In this document: piece by piece, positions 56,380-64,000 of the stretch
Numbering within the stretch: the stretch's first letter is position 1
Layout of the letters: every line of letters begins with the position of its first letter
Origin: JAKPQE01 sp041397845
Lineage (GTDB): Bacteria; Pseudomonadota; Alphaproteobacteria; Rhizobiales; JAKPQE01
Reading direction: 5' to 3'
NCBI GenBank assembly: GCA_041397845.1
Contig: JAWKVW010000008.1
Location: 62,001 to 126,000, forward strand
DNA: 64,000 nucleotides
Position numbers and translations under genes: made by a program
Notes under the pieces: model-generated
Database searches by the model: none
What the model was told of the DNA's origin: nothing
The model's input: the letters and a program-made list of their open reading frames with translations, nothing else

Positions 56380-56418
56380 GGCAGTCTTCGGACTGCCGGA
56401 AACAGTGCCTGAAAGATC

Positions 56419-56441
56419 GGGGGCGCCAGCGGCGCCCCCTT
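56419..56441. terminator. Bidirectional terminator between the Spy-like and enoyl-CoA hydratase genes
   Basis: GGGGGCGCC (56419-56427), loop AGC, GGCGCCCCC (56431-56439), followed by TTT. A 9-bp perfect stem between convergent genes. Confidence 0.8.
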
Positions 56442-57194
56442 TCATCTTCCGCTCTTGCCGAGGAAGGCGGCGAACGCCGCCCGCGCCTCCGGCGAGGCCA
56501 GACGGTCGCGGAACGCGTCCGCCTCCTCGTCGATCCGCGCCAGAACCTCGTCCGGCGCGCCGTTGACGAGACGCCGCGCGATCGCCAGCGCCTCGGCCGG
56601 CTTGCCGGCAAGCGCTGCGGCCATCGCCAGCGCCTTCGCCTCGACCTCGCCCGCCGCGACCACCTCGTTGACGATGCCTGCCGCCTGCGCCTTCCCGGCG
56701 CTGAACGGCGCCCCGAGGCAGAGCAGCTCGAACGCCCGCTGGTGGCCCATGACGCGCGGCGCAAGCAGGCTCGAGGCATTCTCCGGCACGAGGCCGAGGT
56801 CGACGAACGGGGTCCTGAGGATCGAGCCCGGACTGGCATAGACGAGGTCGCAATGCAAAAGCAGCGTCGTGCCGATGCCGATCGCCAGCCCGTCGACACC
56901 GGCGACCATCGGCTTGGTCGCCCGCGCCAGCGCCTTCAGGAAACGGATGATCGGCGCCCCGAGCGCGCCGCCGGCCGACATCGCGACGAAGTCGACAATG
57001 TCGTTGCCCGCCGAAAACGCCCCCGGCACGCCGAGAAAGACGAACGCCCGGACGGCATCGTCGGTCTCGCCGGTCTCCAGCGCCTCGGCCATCGCCGTAT
57101 ACATCGCCCCGGTGATGGCGTTCTTCTTGTCCGGCCGCACCATGCGGATGCGCCGTACCCCCTCGCCCGTCAGGATCTCGACATTGTCGCTCAT
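56442..57194 (-). CDS. Enoyl-CoA hydratase/isomerase family protein
   Basis: 250-residue crotonase-fold protein: the oxyanion-hole segments are GAFSAGNDIVDF and DGLAIGIGTTLLLHCDLVYAS, and the second acidic position is in LVPENASSLL. It probably hydrates or isomerises an acyl-CoA. The C-terminal part is shorter than mitochondrial enoyl-CoA hydratase. It follows the acyl-CoA dehydrogenase by 12 bases, which indicates a shared beta-oxidation-type operon. The substrate is not known. Confidence 0.92.
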   Translation of the reverse strand: MSDNVEILTGEGVRRIRMVRPDKKNAITGAMYTAMAEALETGETDDAVRAFVFLGVPGAFSAGNDIVDFVAMSAGGALGAPIIRFLKALARATKPMVAGVDGLAIGIGTTLLLHCDLVYASPGSILRTPFVDLGLVPENASSLLAPRVMGHQRAFELLCLGAPFSAGKAQAAGIVNEVVAAGEVEAKALAMAAALAGKPAEALAIARRLVNGAPDEVLARIDEEADAFRDRLASPEARAAFAAFLGKSGR

Positions 57195-57206
57195 CGCCGC
57201 TCCCCC

Positions 57207-58946
57207 TCAGCGCTCGGCAAGGACGCCGCCGTCGTCAAGGACGGCATCGGCGCCGTCGATGACGGCAACGAGCTGCGCCGAGGTGCCGGGCAGGAGATTG
57301 TCGCCATAAAAGAGGGCAAGCTGGCGCTGGCGCCGGTCCTGCGGCGCGGCCAGCATGCCGCGCACGAGATAGGCGCCGCCGGCAACGAGACCGAACAGCC
57401 GCAGATAGGGCGTCGCCCCGGCCAGCGCCTCGCCCGCACCCTCGCCGGTGATGTGCACTGTCGCCGCCTCGAGATCGTCGAGCGCCGCCGCCAGCCGCCT
57501 GCCGACCCGCACGGCGGCCTCCTCGCCGGCGCCGAGTGCCGCATTGGCGACATCGCGCAGCGACGCGACATAGCTTGCCACCGCCTCGCCACCCGACTGC
57601 GGCAGCTTGCGGGCGACGAGATCGATCGCCTGGATGCCGTTCGTCCCCTCGTAGATCGGCGCGATGCGGGCGTCGCGATAATGCTGCGCCGCCCCGGTCT
57701 CCTCGATGAAACCCATGCCGCCGTGAATCTGCACGCCGAGCGAGGCGACCTCGACGCCGATATCGGTCGAGAAGCCCTTGGCGATCGGCGTCAGAAGGTT
57801 GGCCCGCTCCTGCCAGGCCTTCGCCGCCTCGCCCTCGGTCACCCGCGCCATGTCGATCGCATGCGCGCAGGCATAGCAGATGCCGCGCGTCGCCGCCGTC
57901 AGCGACGCCATCGTCATCAACTGCCGGCGGATGTCGGCATGGCCGATGATCGGGCTCATGCCCGGCCCGCTCGCGCCCGGCGCCCGGCCCTGCCGCCGCT
58001 CATGGGCATAGGCAAGCGCCTGCTGGAACGCCCGCTCGGCAATCGCCACGCCCTGGATGCCGACCGCGAGGCGGGCGTTGTTCATCATCGTGAACATGCA
58101 GGCAAGACCGCGATTCTCCTCGCCGATGAGCCAGCCGGTCGCCCCGCCCTTGTCGCCGTAGATCATCGTGCAGGTCGGGCTGCCATGGATGCCGAGCTTG
58201 TGCTCGATGCCGGAGCACAAGACGTCGTTGCGGCTGCCGTCCGGCAGGAATTTCGGCACGAGGAACAGCGAGATGCCGCGCGTTCCGGCCGGCGCGTCGG
58301 GCAGCCGCGCCAGCACGAGATGGACGATGTTGTCGGTCATCTCGTGTTCGCCATAGGTGATGAAGATCTTCGTGCCGAAGATCCGGTAGGTGCCGTCGCC
58401 CTGCGGCTCGGCCCGCGCCACCAGCGCGTTGAGATCCGAGCCTGCCTGCGGCTCGGTCAGGTTCATCGTACCGGTCCACGCGCCGGTCACGAGCTTTTCC
58501 AGATATCGGCTCTTCAGGTCGTCCGAGGCATGCCTGTGCAGCGCCTCGACCGCGCCGATGGTCAACAACGGCCCGAGCGAGAACGCCATCGAGGCGGAAT
58601 TCCACATCTCGTGCGTCGCCACCTGCAGCATCACCGGCAGACCCTGACCGCCGAACTCCTCCGGCCCGGCAAGCCCGTTCCATCCCGCCTCGGCCCAGGC
58701 CCGGTAGGTCTCGGCAAATCCGGCCGGCACCGTCACCTTGCCGTCGGCGAGCCTTGCGCCCTGCCGGTCGCCCGGCTGGTTCAGCGGCGCGATCTCCTCG
58801 GTGGCGAACTTGCCCGCCTCCTCGAGGATCGCCGCGACCAGATCCTCCGGCACCTCGGCGAAATGCCCTGCCGCCCGCGCTTCCTCGAAACCGGCGACCT
58901 TTTCGAGCGCGAACTGGATATCGGCGACGGGAGCGCGGTAGGTCAT
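57207..58946 (-). CDS. Acyl-CoA dehydrogenase with C-terminal extension (AcdA/DmdC-like)
   Basis: 579 residues, longer than typical acyl-CoA dehydrogenases (about 380) because of a C-terminal extension of the kind seen in DmdC-like and long-chain enzymes. FAD-contact motifs TGTMNLTEPQAGSDL and KIFITYGEHEMTDN are present and the catalytic Glu is in PIYEGTNGIQA. It starts at 58946, after AAGGAAGACC. It is the first gene of a pair with the enoyl-CoA hydratase. The methylthio-acyl or long-chain substrate cannot be chosen from sequence. Confidence 0.92.
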   Translation of the reverse strand: MTYRAPVADIQFALEKVAGFEEARAAGHFAEVPEDLVAAILEEAGKFATEEIAPLNQPGDRQGARLADGKVTVPAGFAETYRAWAEAGWNGLAGPEEFGGQGLPVMLQVATHEMWNSASMAFSLGPLLTIGAVEALHRHASDDLKSRYLEKLVTGAWTGTMNLTEPQAGSDLNALVARAEPQGDGTYRIFGTKIFITYGEHEMTDNIVHLVLARLPDAPAGTRGISLFLVPKFLPDGSRNDVLCSGIEHKLGIHGSPTCTMIYGDKGGATGWLIGEENRGLACMFTMMNNARLAVGIQGVAIAERAFQQALAYAHERRQGRAPGASGPGMSPIIGHADIRRQLMTMASLTAATRGICYACAHAIDMARVTEGEAAKAWQERANLLTPIAKGFSTDIGVEVASLGVQIHGGMGFIEETGAAQHYRDARIAPIYEGTNGIQAIDLVARKLPQSGGEAVASYVASLRDVANAALGAGEEAAVRVGRRLAAALDDLEAATVHITGEGAGEALAGATPYLRLFGLVAGGAYLVRGMLAAPQDRRQRQLALFYGDNLLPGTSAQLVAVIDGADAVLDDGGVLAER

Positions 58947-59126
58947 TTCGGGTCTTCCTTGACGTTGACGGGATTTCGGCTCTATTGCCGGCGGCCGAAA
59001 TGGCGCTGGAACCGGCGGGGAACCCATACTCTAGACCACATTCACCGCCGCTTGGGTATCCGAATTTCCGCAGTTTGCCGCCGGAAATCGACCTTCGCCA
59101 CGACATTTCCGGCGCCAATGGAAAAA

Positions 59127-59160
59127 CGCCATACCGGCCTTGCCGGCGCGCCATACCGGC
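59127..59160. repeat. Two 12-base direct repeats upstream of sua5
   Basis: CGCCATACCGGC at 59127-59138 and 59149-59160, 22 bases apart (two helical turns). Positioned 38-72 bases before the sua5 start codon, where an operator could lie. Confidence 0.75.
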
Positions 59161-59198
59161 GGCGCGCGAAGCGACGTAACGTCATGCAGGACACCGAG

Positions 59199-60200
59199 AT
59201 GACCGCATCGAACCCGCATCGACTGAAAGCCGATCCCGATGCGCCGCCCGCGCCGGCCCTTGCCAGGGAGGTTGCCGCGACGCTTGCCCGCGGTGGCCTC
59301 GTCGCCCTGCCGACCGAGACGGTCTACGGCCTTGCCGCCAATGCCACCGACCCGGCGGCGGTTGCCGCCATCTACGCCGCCAAGGGCCGGCCGCAGTTCA
59401 ATCCGCTGATTTCCCATGTCGAGAGCCTTGCCGCCGCCGAGCAGCACGGCATCTTCGACGAGACCGCCCGCCGCCTTGCCGCCGCCTTCTGGCCGGGGCC
59501 CTTGACCCTTGTCGTGCCGAAGCGGCCGGAAAGCCCGGTCGCCGCCCTGGCCACCGCCGGCCTTGCAACGATTGCCCTGCGCGTTCCCCGCCATGCCTTG
59601 ACGCGCGGCCTCATCGCCGGCTTCGGCAGGCCCGTCGCGGCACCGAGCGCCAACCCCTCCGGCCGGCTCAGCCCGACCACCGCCGATGCTGTTGCCGAAG
59701 GGCTCGGCGAAAAGGTCGACCTCATCGTCGATGCCGGCGCCTGCCCGGTCGGGCTGGAATCGACAATCGTCGCCTGCCTTGAAGGAACGCCCCGGCTGCT
59801 GCGCCCCGGCGGCATCTCACGCGCCGATATCGAGCGGGTCATCGGCCGCGACCTCGTGACTGCCCCCTCGGTCGAGGATGCCCGCCCGGCCGCGCCCGGC
59901 ATGCTCGCCTCGCACTATGCGCCACATGCCCGCGTCCGCCTTGAGGCGAAATCAGTCGCGCCCGGCGAGGCCCTTCTCGCTTTCGGACCGGACCTGCCAC
60001 CCGGAGCCGAGGCCGCCGCGATGGTGCTCAACCTCAGCAAGGCCGGCGACACCGTCGAGGCCGCCGCCAATCTCTTCGGCCATCTGGCGCGGCTCGACCG
60101 CAGCGGCGCCCCGGCAATCGCGGTGATGCCGATCCCGGCCGAAGGGCTGGGTGAAGCGATCCGTGACCGGCTGGCACGGGCCGCCGCACCGCGTCCCTGA
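59199..60200 (+). CDS. L-threonylcarbamoyladenylate synthase (Sua5/YrdC/YciO family)
   Basis: 333 residues: an N-terminal YrdC domain with LVALPTETVYGLAANATD, YAAKGRPQFNPL and GRPVAAPSANPSG, and the C-terminal Sua5 domain (PGMLASHYAPHA). It makes the threonylcarbamoyl-AMP used for t6A-37 in ANN-decoding tRNAs. The start ATG at 59199 has AGGAC upstream; an ATG at 59184 is possible. It is divergent from the acyl-CoA dehydrogenase. A second YrdC-like domain in this window belongs to HypF. Confidence 0.95.
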   Translation: MTASNPHRLKADPDAPPAPALAREVAATLARGGLVALPTETVYGLAANATDPAAVAAIYAAKGRPQFNPLISHVESLAAAEQHGIFDETARRLAAAFWPGPLTLVVPKRPESPVAALATAGLATIALRVPRHALTRGLIAGFGRPVAAPSANPSGRLSPTTADAVAEGLGEKVDLIVDAGACPVGLESTIVACLEGTPRLLRPGGISRADIERVIGRDLVTAPSVEDARPAAPGMLASHYAPHARVRLEAKSVAPGEALLAFGPDLPPGAEAAAMVLNLSKAGDTVEAAANLFGHLARLDRSGAPAIAVMPIPAEGLGEAIRDRLARAAAPRP

Positions 60201-60218
60201 AGCACGGCAAGGGGCGCT

Positions 60219-61019
60219 CTACCAGCCCGAGATCGGCCGGCATCCCGGCCCCGGCCGCGCCCCGAAGACGTAGCGCCGGCCGCAGACACTCGCCGCCGGC
60301 GGCAGGCGATGCTGCTCGAAGAGCGCGTCCGCCGCGGCAAGATCGCCCCAGAATTCCGACCACGCCTCGCCGGCATGCGCGGCAAGCGCCTCCCCGGTCA
60401 TGCGGAACGGCAGCGCCAGCACCGGCACCGCCCGCTGGCCGGCGACAAGCGCCGACTCGACGATCGCGTAGATGTCGTCGAGGCCCCGGTCCGTCATCGC
60501 ATAGCAGCCGATCGACGAGCAGCCGCCATGCACCATCAGCGCCGAGCCGGTCCGCCCGTTCGCCCGGTCGAAGGCATTCGGATAGCCGAGATTGAACGCC
60601 AGATGATGCGCCGAGTTCGGATTGAGCTGGCGCCGCGTCACCGGATAGAAGCCCTCCGGCGCCTGCCCGTCGCCCTCCCTGAGCTTCGGACCTGCCGCCC
60701 CCGACCACCGGCAGATCTCGAACGTCTCGAAGAGCTCGAAGCGCGGTCCCTTCTTCAGCCAGACTTCAAGGCCGGATTCCGCCTTGTGAATCCGGATGAA
60801 GGCCGGCGCCCCGAGCGACATGCCGCGCGCCGCAAGCCGCTCCGTCAGCGGCCGGCGAGGCTTCTGCACGACATCCGGGACCCGCGGCAGATAGGGCGCC
60901 AGCGCCCGCCCGAGCCGGTCGCGGCCCTCATAGAGCAGCCAAGGCTCGGTCGCCGCCAGCACCATGACGCCGGCAACGAACGCGATGATGATGAAGACGA
61001 TCGTCTTTCCCGGCCGCAT
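60219..61019 (-). CDS. YafK-type L,D-transpeptidase, membrane-anchored
   Basis: 266 residues. One N-terminal membrane helix (about 6-25), a short basic/Pro linker, then the YafK-like catalytic domain with His164 (MVHGGCSS) and Cys172 (SIGCYAM). It resembles the lipoprotein at 45.1 kb over the whole catalytic domain but lacks the lipobox and the Pro/Ala tail. The start at 61019 follows AAAGGA; an ATG eight codons upstream is less likely. It is convergent with sua5 and divergent from hypC. Confidence 0.9.
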   Translation of the reverse strand: MRPGKTIVFIIIAFVAGVMVLAATEPWLLYEGRDRLGRALAPYLPRVPDVVQKPRRPLTERLAARGMSLGAPAFIRIHKAESGLEVWLKKGPRFELFETFEICRWSGAAGPKLREGDGQAPEGFYPVTRRQLNPNSAHHLAFNLGYPNAFDRANGRTGSALMVHGGCSSIGCYAMTDRGLDDIYAIVESALVAGQRAVPVLALPFRMTGEALAAHAGEAWSEFWGDLAAADALFEQHRLPPAASVCGRRYVFGARPGPGCRPISGW

Positions 61020-61134
61020 GCCATTCCTTTCGCCGCGCCGCAAACAGTATCCGAGGCCGCGCGTCCTTGTCGAACCGGGGTACCGGCCCTATCGTTCGCC
61101 GATCGTGTGAGTTTGAACCGGACCCGTCCGTCAG

Positions 61135-61380
61135 ATGTGCCTTGCCATTCCGGCGATCGTTCTTGAAACCGACGGCTCGACCGCCCTTGTCGAGCGGTAT
61201 GGCGAGCAGTTGCGGGTCGACCTCACCCTTTTGCCCGAGACGGTCGCTGCAGGCGACTACGTCATCATCCAGTCGCGCCGCTTTGCGGTCCACAAGGTCG
61301 ACGCCGAGGCGGCGGCCGAGTCCTATCGCCTTTTCGACGAGATGCAGGCGATCCTTGCCGGTGGAGAACAGAAAAAATGA
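61135..61380 (+). CDS. hypC: Hydrogenase maturation chaperone, HypC/HupF family
   Basis: 81 residues starting MCLAIP, the N-terminal signature whose Cys2 binds the Fe(CN)2CO intermediate during [NiFe] hydrogenase maturation. It works with HypD and with the large-subunit precursor. Whether it is the general HypC or the HupF paralogue cannot be told. The stop overlaps the hupK start in ATGA. Confidence 0.93.
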   Translation: MCLAIPAIVLETDGSTALVERYGEQLRVDLTLLPETVAAGDYVIIQSRRFAVHKVDAEAAAESYRLFDEMQAILAGGEQKK

Positions 61381-62573
61381 CCGGAACCGACAAGAATCTG
61401 GAAGGCGCCCTCGCCATCCGCATCGCCGCCGAGGGCGGCCGCATCACCGGGCTCGACATCGCCTCGAGCCGCCCGCTCGGCGCCAGCGGCATCCTTGAAA
61501 ACCGCGCCCCCGCCGAAGCGCTCTCGATCCTGCCGATTGTCTTCAGCCTGTGCGGCAACGCCCAGGCCGTCTGCGGCCTTGCCGCCGTCGAGAATGCCAT
61601 CGGCCATGCCGTGTCGCCGGCCGAGCAGGCCGCCCGCCGTGTCCTCGTCGCCAGCGAGGCGGTCGGCCAGATCCTCTGGCGCATCCTGCTCGACATCCCG
61701 ACGGCGATCGACAAGGAGCCCGCCTTCGATGCCGTCCGCGCCGTCCGTGCCGGCCTTGCCCGCGTCCCGCGCTACCTCGTGCCGAAGGACGCCTGGAACC
61801 GCATCGGCGGCACCGCGCTCACCATCAACCGCAAGGGTCTCGACGCCCTCGTCGAGCGGATCGACGGACTGATCGCCAGGGAGGTCTTCGCTCTCGAGCC
61901 CGGCGCCCCTTACCCGATCGCCGACATCGACGCTTTCGATTTCTGGATGGCCGAGCATGACAGCGTGCCGAGCCGGCTGTTGCGCGCCGTCGGTGCCCGT
62001 CGCCTGCAGGCCTTTGGCGATGCCGAAATCTCCCTGATGCCGGATCTTGACCCGGCCGCGATTGCCGGCCGTCTTGCCGCCGACGACGACCGCGCCTTCA
62101 CCGCCCGGCCGGAGCTCGACGGCACCGTCTACGAGACCGGCGCCCTTGCCCGCCACCGCGACCACCCGCTGATCGCCGCCCTTGCCGAGGAATACGGCAA
62201 TGGCCTGATGACGCGTTTTGCCGCCCGCATCGTCGACCTTGCCGCCTGGCAGGAGGAACTGCGTGCTGCCGTCGCCGCTCTCGCCGACGAGGCCGTGCCG
62301 CCCGCCCCGGCAATCGTCGACGGCACCGGCGTTGCTGCGGTCGAGACTGCCCGCGGCCGGCTCTATCATCACGTCGTCATCGAGAATGGCCGCGTCGCCC
62401 GCTACCGCATCCTTGCCCCGACGGAGTGGAACTTCCACCCGCAAGGCCCGCTTGCCGCTGGCCTCAGGGCAGCGAAAGTCCGCGACCCCTCGCGCCTGCG
62501 CGAAGCCGCGATCCTGCTCGTCATGACGATCGACCCCTGCGTGGTGTTCGACATGTCGATTGCCGGAGCATGA
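61377..62573 (+). CDS. hupK: HupK-like protein, degenerate [NiFe]-hydrogenase large subunit
   Basis: 398 residues. The fold is related to [NiFe]-hydrogenase large subunits but metal-site motifs are altered: the N-terminal pair is SLCGNAQAVCGL instead of RxCGxCxxxH, and the C-terminal motif is DPCVVFDMSIAGA rather than DPCxxCxxH with a cleavable tail. HupK is thought to act as a scaffold for iron-cofactor assembly. The gene overlaps hypC upstream and hypF downstream by four bases each, so all three are coupled. Confidence 0.82.
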   Translation: MTGTDKNLEGALAIRIAAEGGRITGLDIASSRPLGASGILENRAPAEALSILPIVFSLCGNAQAVCGLAAVENAIGHAVSPAEQAARRVLVASEAVGQILWRILLDIPTAIDKEPAFDAVRAVRAGLARVPRYLVPKDAWNRIGGTALTINRKGLDALVERIDGLIAREVFALEPGAPYPIADIDAFDFWMAEHDSVPSRLLRAVGARRLQAFGDAEISLMPDLDPAAIAGRLAADDDRAFTARPELDGTVYETGALARHRDHPLIAALAEEYGNGLMTRFAARIVDLAAWQEELRAAVAALADEAVPPAPAIVDGTGVAAVETARGRLYHHVVIENGRVARYRILAPTEWNFHPQGPLAAGLRAAKVRDPSRLREAAILLVMTIDPCVVFDMSIAGA

Positions 62574-64000
62574 CGCGGCGGATCGGGATCCGCGTGCGCG
62601 GCGCCGTCCAGGGCGTCGGCTTCCGTCCTTTCGTCTACCGGCTGGCCCTGCGCCACGACCTTGCCGGCTTCGTCGCCAACGACGCCGAGGGCGTGCTGAT
62701 CGAAGCCGAGGGCACGTCCCTTGCCGGCTTCCTGGAGGCGCTTGCGGCCGAGGCGCCGCCGCTCGCTCGCATCGACGGCATCGCCACTGTCGAGCTGACG
62801 CCGAACGGCGAGGCCGGTTTCGTCGTCGCGCCCTCGGCGGGCGGCCGTGCCGCGACGATGATCACGCCAGACACCGCCACCTGCCCCGAATGCCTTGCCG
62901 AGCTCTTCGACCCTGACGACCGGCGCTGGCGCTATCCCTTCATCAACTGCACCAATTGCGGCCCGCGCTACACGATTACCCGCCGCCTGCCCTATGACCG
63001 CGCCGAAACCTCGATGGCGGCCTTTGCCCTCTGCCCCGATTGCGGCGCCGAATATCGCGACCCCGCCGACCGTCGCTTTCACGCCGAGCCGAACGCCTGC
63101 CCCGCCTGCGGCCCGCATCTCGAACGCCCGATCGAATGGATTCTCGCGCGCCTCCGGGCCGGCGACATCATCGCCCTCAAGGGCCTCGGCGGCTTCCACC
63201 TCGTCTGCGACGCCGCCAACGAGACCGCCGTCGCCACCCTTCGCCGGCGCAAGGACCGCGAGGAAAAGCCGTTCGCGGTCATGGTCGCCAATCTGGCGAG
63301 CGCCGCGACCCTTGCCGACATCACCCCCGGCGAGGCCGACCTCATCGCCGCCCCGGCCCGGCCCATCGTCCTGTGCCGGCGCCGGCCGCAGGCTCCGCTC
63401 GCGCCCTCGATCGCGCCCGGCCTCGAGTCCGTCGGCCTGATGCTGCCCTATACGCCGATCCACTATCTCCTCTTCCACGAGGCCGCCGGCCGGCCGCCGG
63501 GCATGGCCTGGCTGGCCCGCCCGCACCCGCTCGCCCTCGTCATGACGAGCGCCAATCCCGGCGGCGAGCCTCTGGTCATCGACGATGCCGACGCCCGCCG
63601 CCGTCTTGCCGCCATCGCCGATCACATCGTCGGTCATGATCGCGACATCGTCGTGCGCGCCGACGACAGCGTCGTCCGCCTCGTCGACGGGGCGCCACTG
63701 TTCATCCGCCGCGCCCGTGGCTATGTGCCGGAACCGATCCGGCTTTCCCGCGAGCTGCCGCCCGTCCTTGCCCTCGGCGGCCACCTGAAGTCGACCGTCT
63801 GCGCCATTCGCGGCAACGAAGCCTTCCTCTCCCAGCACATCGGCGACATGGACACCGCCGAGACCGCCCGCTTCTTCGAGGAAACCGTCGCGCATCTTCT
63901 CTCGATCCTCGAGATCGAGCCGGTAGCCGTCGCCCACGACCTCCACACGGACTTCTTCTCGACCCGCCATGCCGAGGCGATGGGCCTGCCGACCGTGCCG
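62570..64000 (+). CDS. hypF: Carbamoyltransferase HypF, N-terminal part
   Basis: 477 residues visible; the gene continues beyond the right edge. N-terminal acylphosphatase domain (VRGAVQGVGFRPFVYRLA), two zinc-finger-like units (TCPECLAELF with INCTNCGPRY, and LCPDCGAEY with ACPACGPH), a YrdC-like domain (IIALKGLGGFHLVCDA), and the start of the Kae1-like domain (LGGHLKSTVCAI, SQHIGDMDTAET). HypF makes the thiocarboxamide on HypE that becomes the cyanide ligands of the [NiFe] site. The ATG overlaps the hupK stop (ATGA). Confidence 0.95.
   Translation, partial: MTRRIGIRVRGAVQGVGFRPFVYRLALRHDLAGFVANDAEGVLIEAEGTSLAGFLEALAAEAPPLARIDGIATVELTPNGEAGFVVAPSAGGRAATMITPDTATCPECLAELFDPDDRRWRYPFINCTNCGPRYTITRRLPYDRAETSMAAFALCPDCGAEYRDPADRRFHAEPNACPACGPHLERPIEWILARLRAGDIIALKGLGGFHLVCDAANETAVATLRRRKDREEKPFAVMVANLASAATLADITPGEADLIAAPARPIVLCRRRPQAPLAPSIAPGLESVGLMLPYTPIHYLLFHEAAGRPPGMAWLARPHPLALVMTSANPGGEPLVIDDADARRRLAAIADHIVGHDRDIVVRADDSVVRLVDGAPLFIRRARGYVPEPIRLSRELPPVLALGGHLKSTVCAIRGNEAFLSQHIGDMDTAETARFFEETVAHLLSILEIEPVAVAHDLHTDFFSTRHAEAMGLPTVP

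Noticed and set aside
56259..59183. Plus-strand open frame in front of sua5, antisense to two acyl-CoA genes
   Set aside because: Sua5 begins at 59199; the upstream part is Arg/His-rich shadow.
59199..60200. Sua5 as a hydrogenase-related HypF fragment
   Set aside because: It has the Sua5 C-terminal domain and no acylphosphatase or zinc-finger part; HypF is a separate gene at 62570.

Overview
The window is GC-rich, densely packed chromosomal DNA from an alphaproteobacterium, most likely of the order Hyphomicrobiales (Rhizobiales). Pointers are the block ubiG / lysC-ptsP-prfA-prmC-DUF4167-clpB, an SDHAF4-type (DUF1674) protein, a DUF6456 protein coupled to a DnaA C-terminal-like HTH protein, a TAT-exported TIGR03808-type repeat protein, and several L,D-transpeptidases. 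The content is mostly housekeeping. I see no insertion sequence, phage, CRISPR array, rRNA or tRNA. The genus cannot be fixed from the sequence alone.

Layout. 0-8 kb: rsmB (cut by the window edge) and htpX, an SDH assembly factor, a cyclopropane-fatty-acid synthase, a frameshifted secreted nuclease, a TadG-like VWA protein, a zinc-ribbon membrane protein, an L,D-transpeptidase and an MltB-type lytic transglycosylase. 8-18 kb, all minus strand: clpB, DUF4167, prmC, prfA, ptsP, lysC. 18-28 kb: ubiG, a chemoreceptor, DUF1178, a nitrilase-family hydrolase, glutaredoxin, ComF, a frameshifted methyltransferase, a Flp-like pilin, MutT, argJ and a parvulin-type PPIase. 28-39 kb: secA, mesaconyl-CoA hydratase, AlkA-like glycosylase, threonine dehydratase, the DUF6456/DnaA-like pair, an M48 lipoprotein protease, GluQ, a DsrC-like protein with no cysteine, and two small unknown proteins. 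39-45 kb: sdhCDA, then creD, then sdhB. 45-56 kb: a YafK-type transpeptidase lipoprotein, OsmC, accA, meaB, a long Pro/Ala-rich membrane protein, pyroglutamyl peptidase, the TIGR03808-type protein, dihydroorotase, and a MarR regulator divergent from a Met/Gly-rich Spy-like protein. 56-64 kb: enoyl-CoA hydratase and acyl-CoA dehydrogenase, Sua5, a second YafK-type transpeptidase, and the start of a [NiFe]-hydrogenase maturation cluster (hypC-hupK-hypF) that runs off the right edge.

How it fits together. Translation termination (PrfA/PrmC, with tight GTGA coupling), protein quality control (ClpB, HtpX, M48 protease, PPIase, Spy) and secretion (SecA) are well represented. Central carbon metabolism is represented by the SDH complex and by two accessory steps of C2/propionate assimilation (mesaconyl-CoA hydratase and MeaB), which suggests an ethylmalonyl-CoA pathway. 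Three L,D-transpeptidases and a lytic transglycosylase fit the 3-3 cross-linked peptidoglycan typical of this order. The terminal hyp/hup genes suggest an uptake [NiFe] hydrogenase just outside the window.

The strongest items for follow-up are the cysteine-free DsrC homologue, the sdh operon split by creD, the MarR/palindrome/Met-rich Spy unit, the DUF6456/DnaA-like coupled pair behind an 18-bp inverted repeat, the degenerate HupK, and two genes each broken by what looks like a single missing C. I did not find a clearly new multi-gene system.
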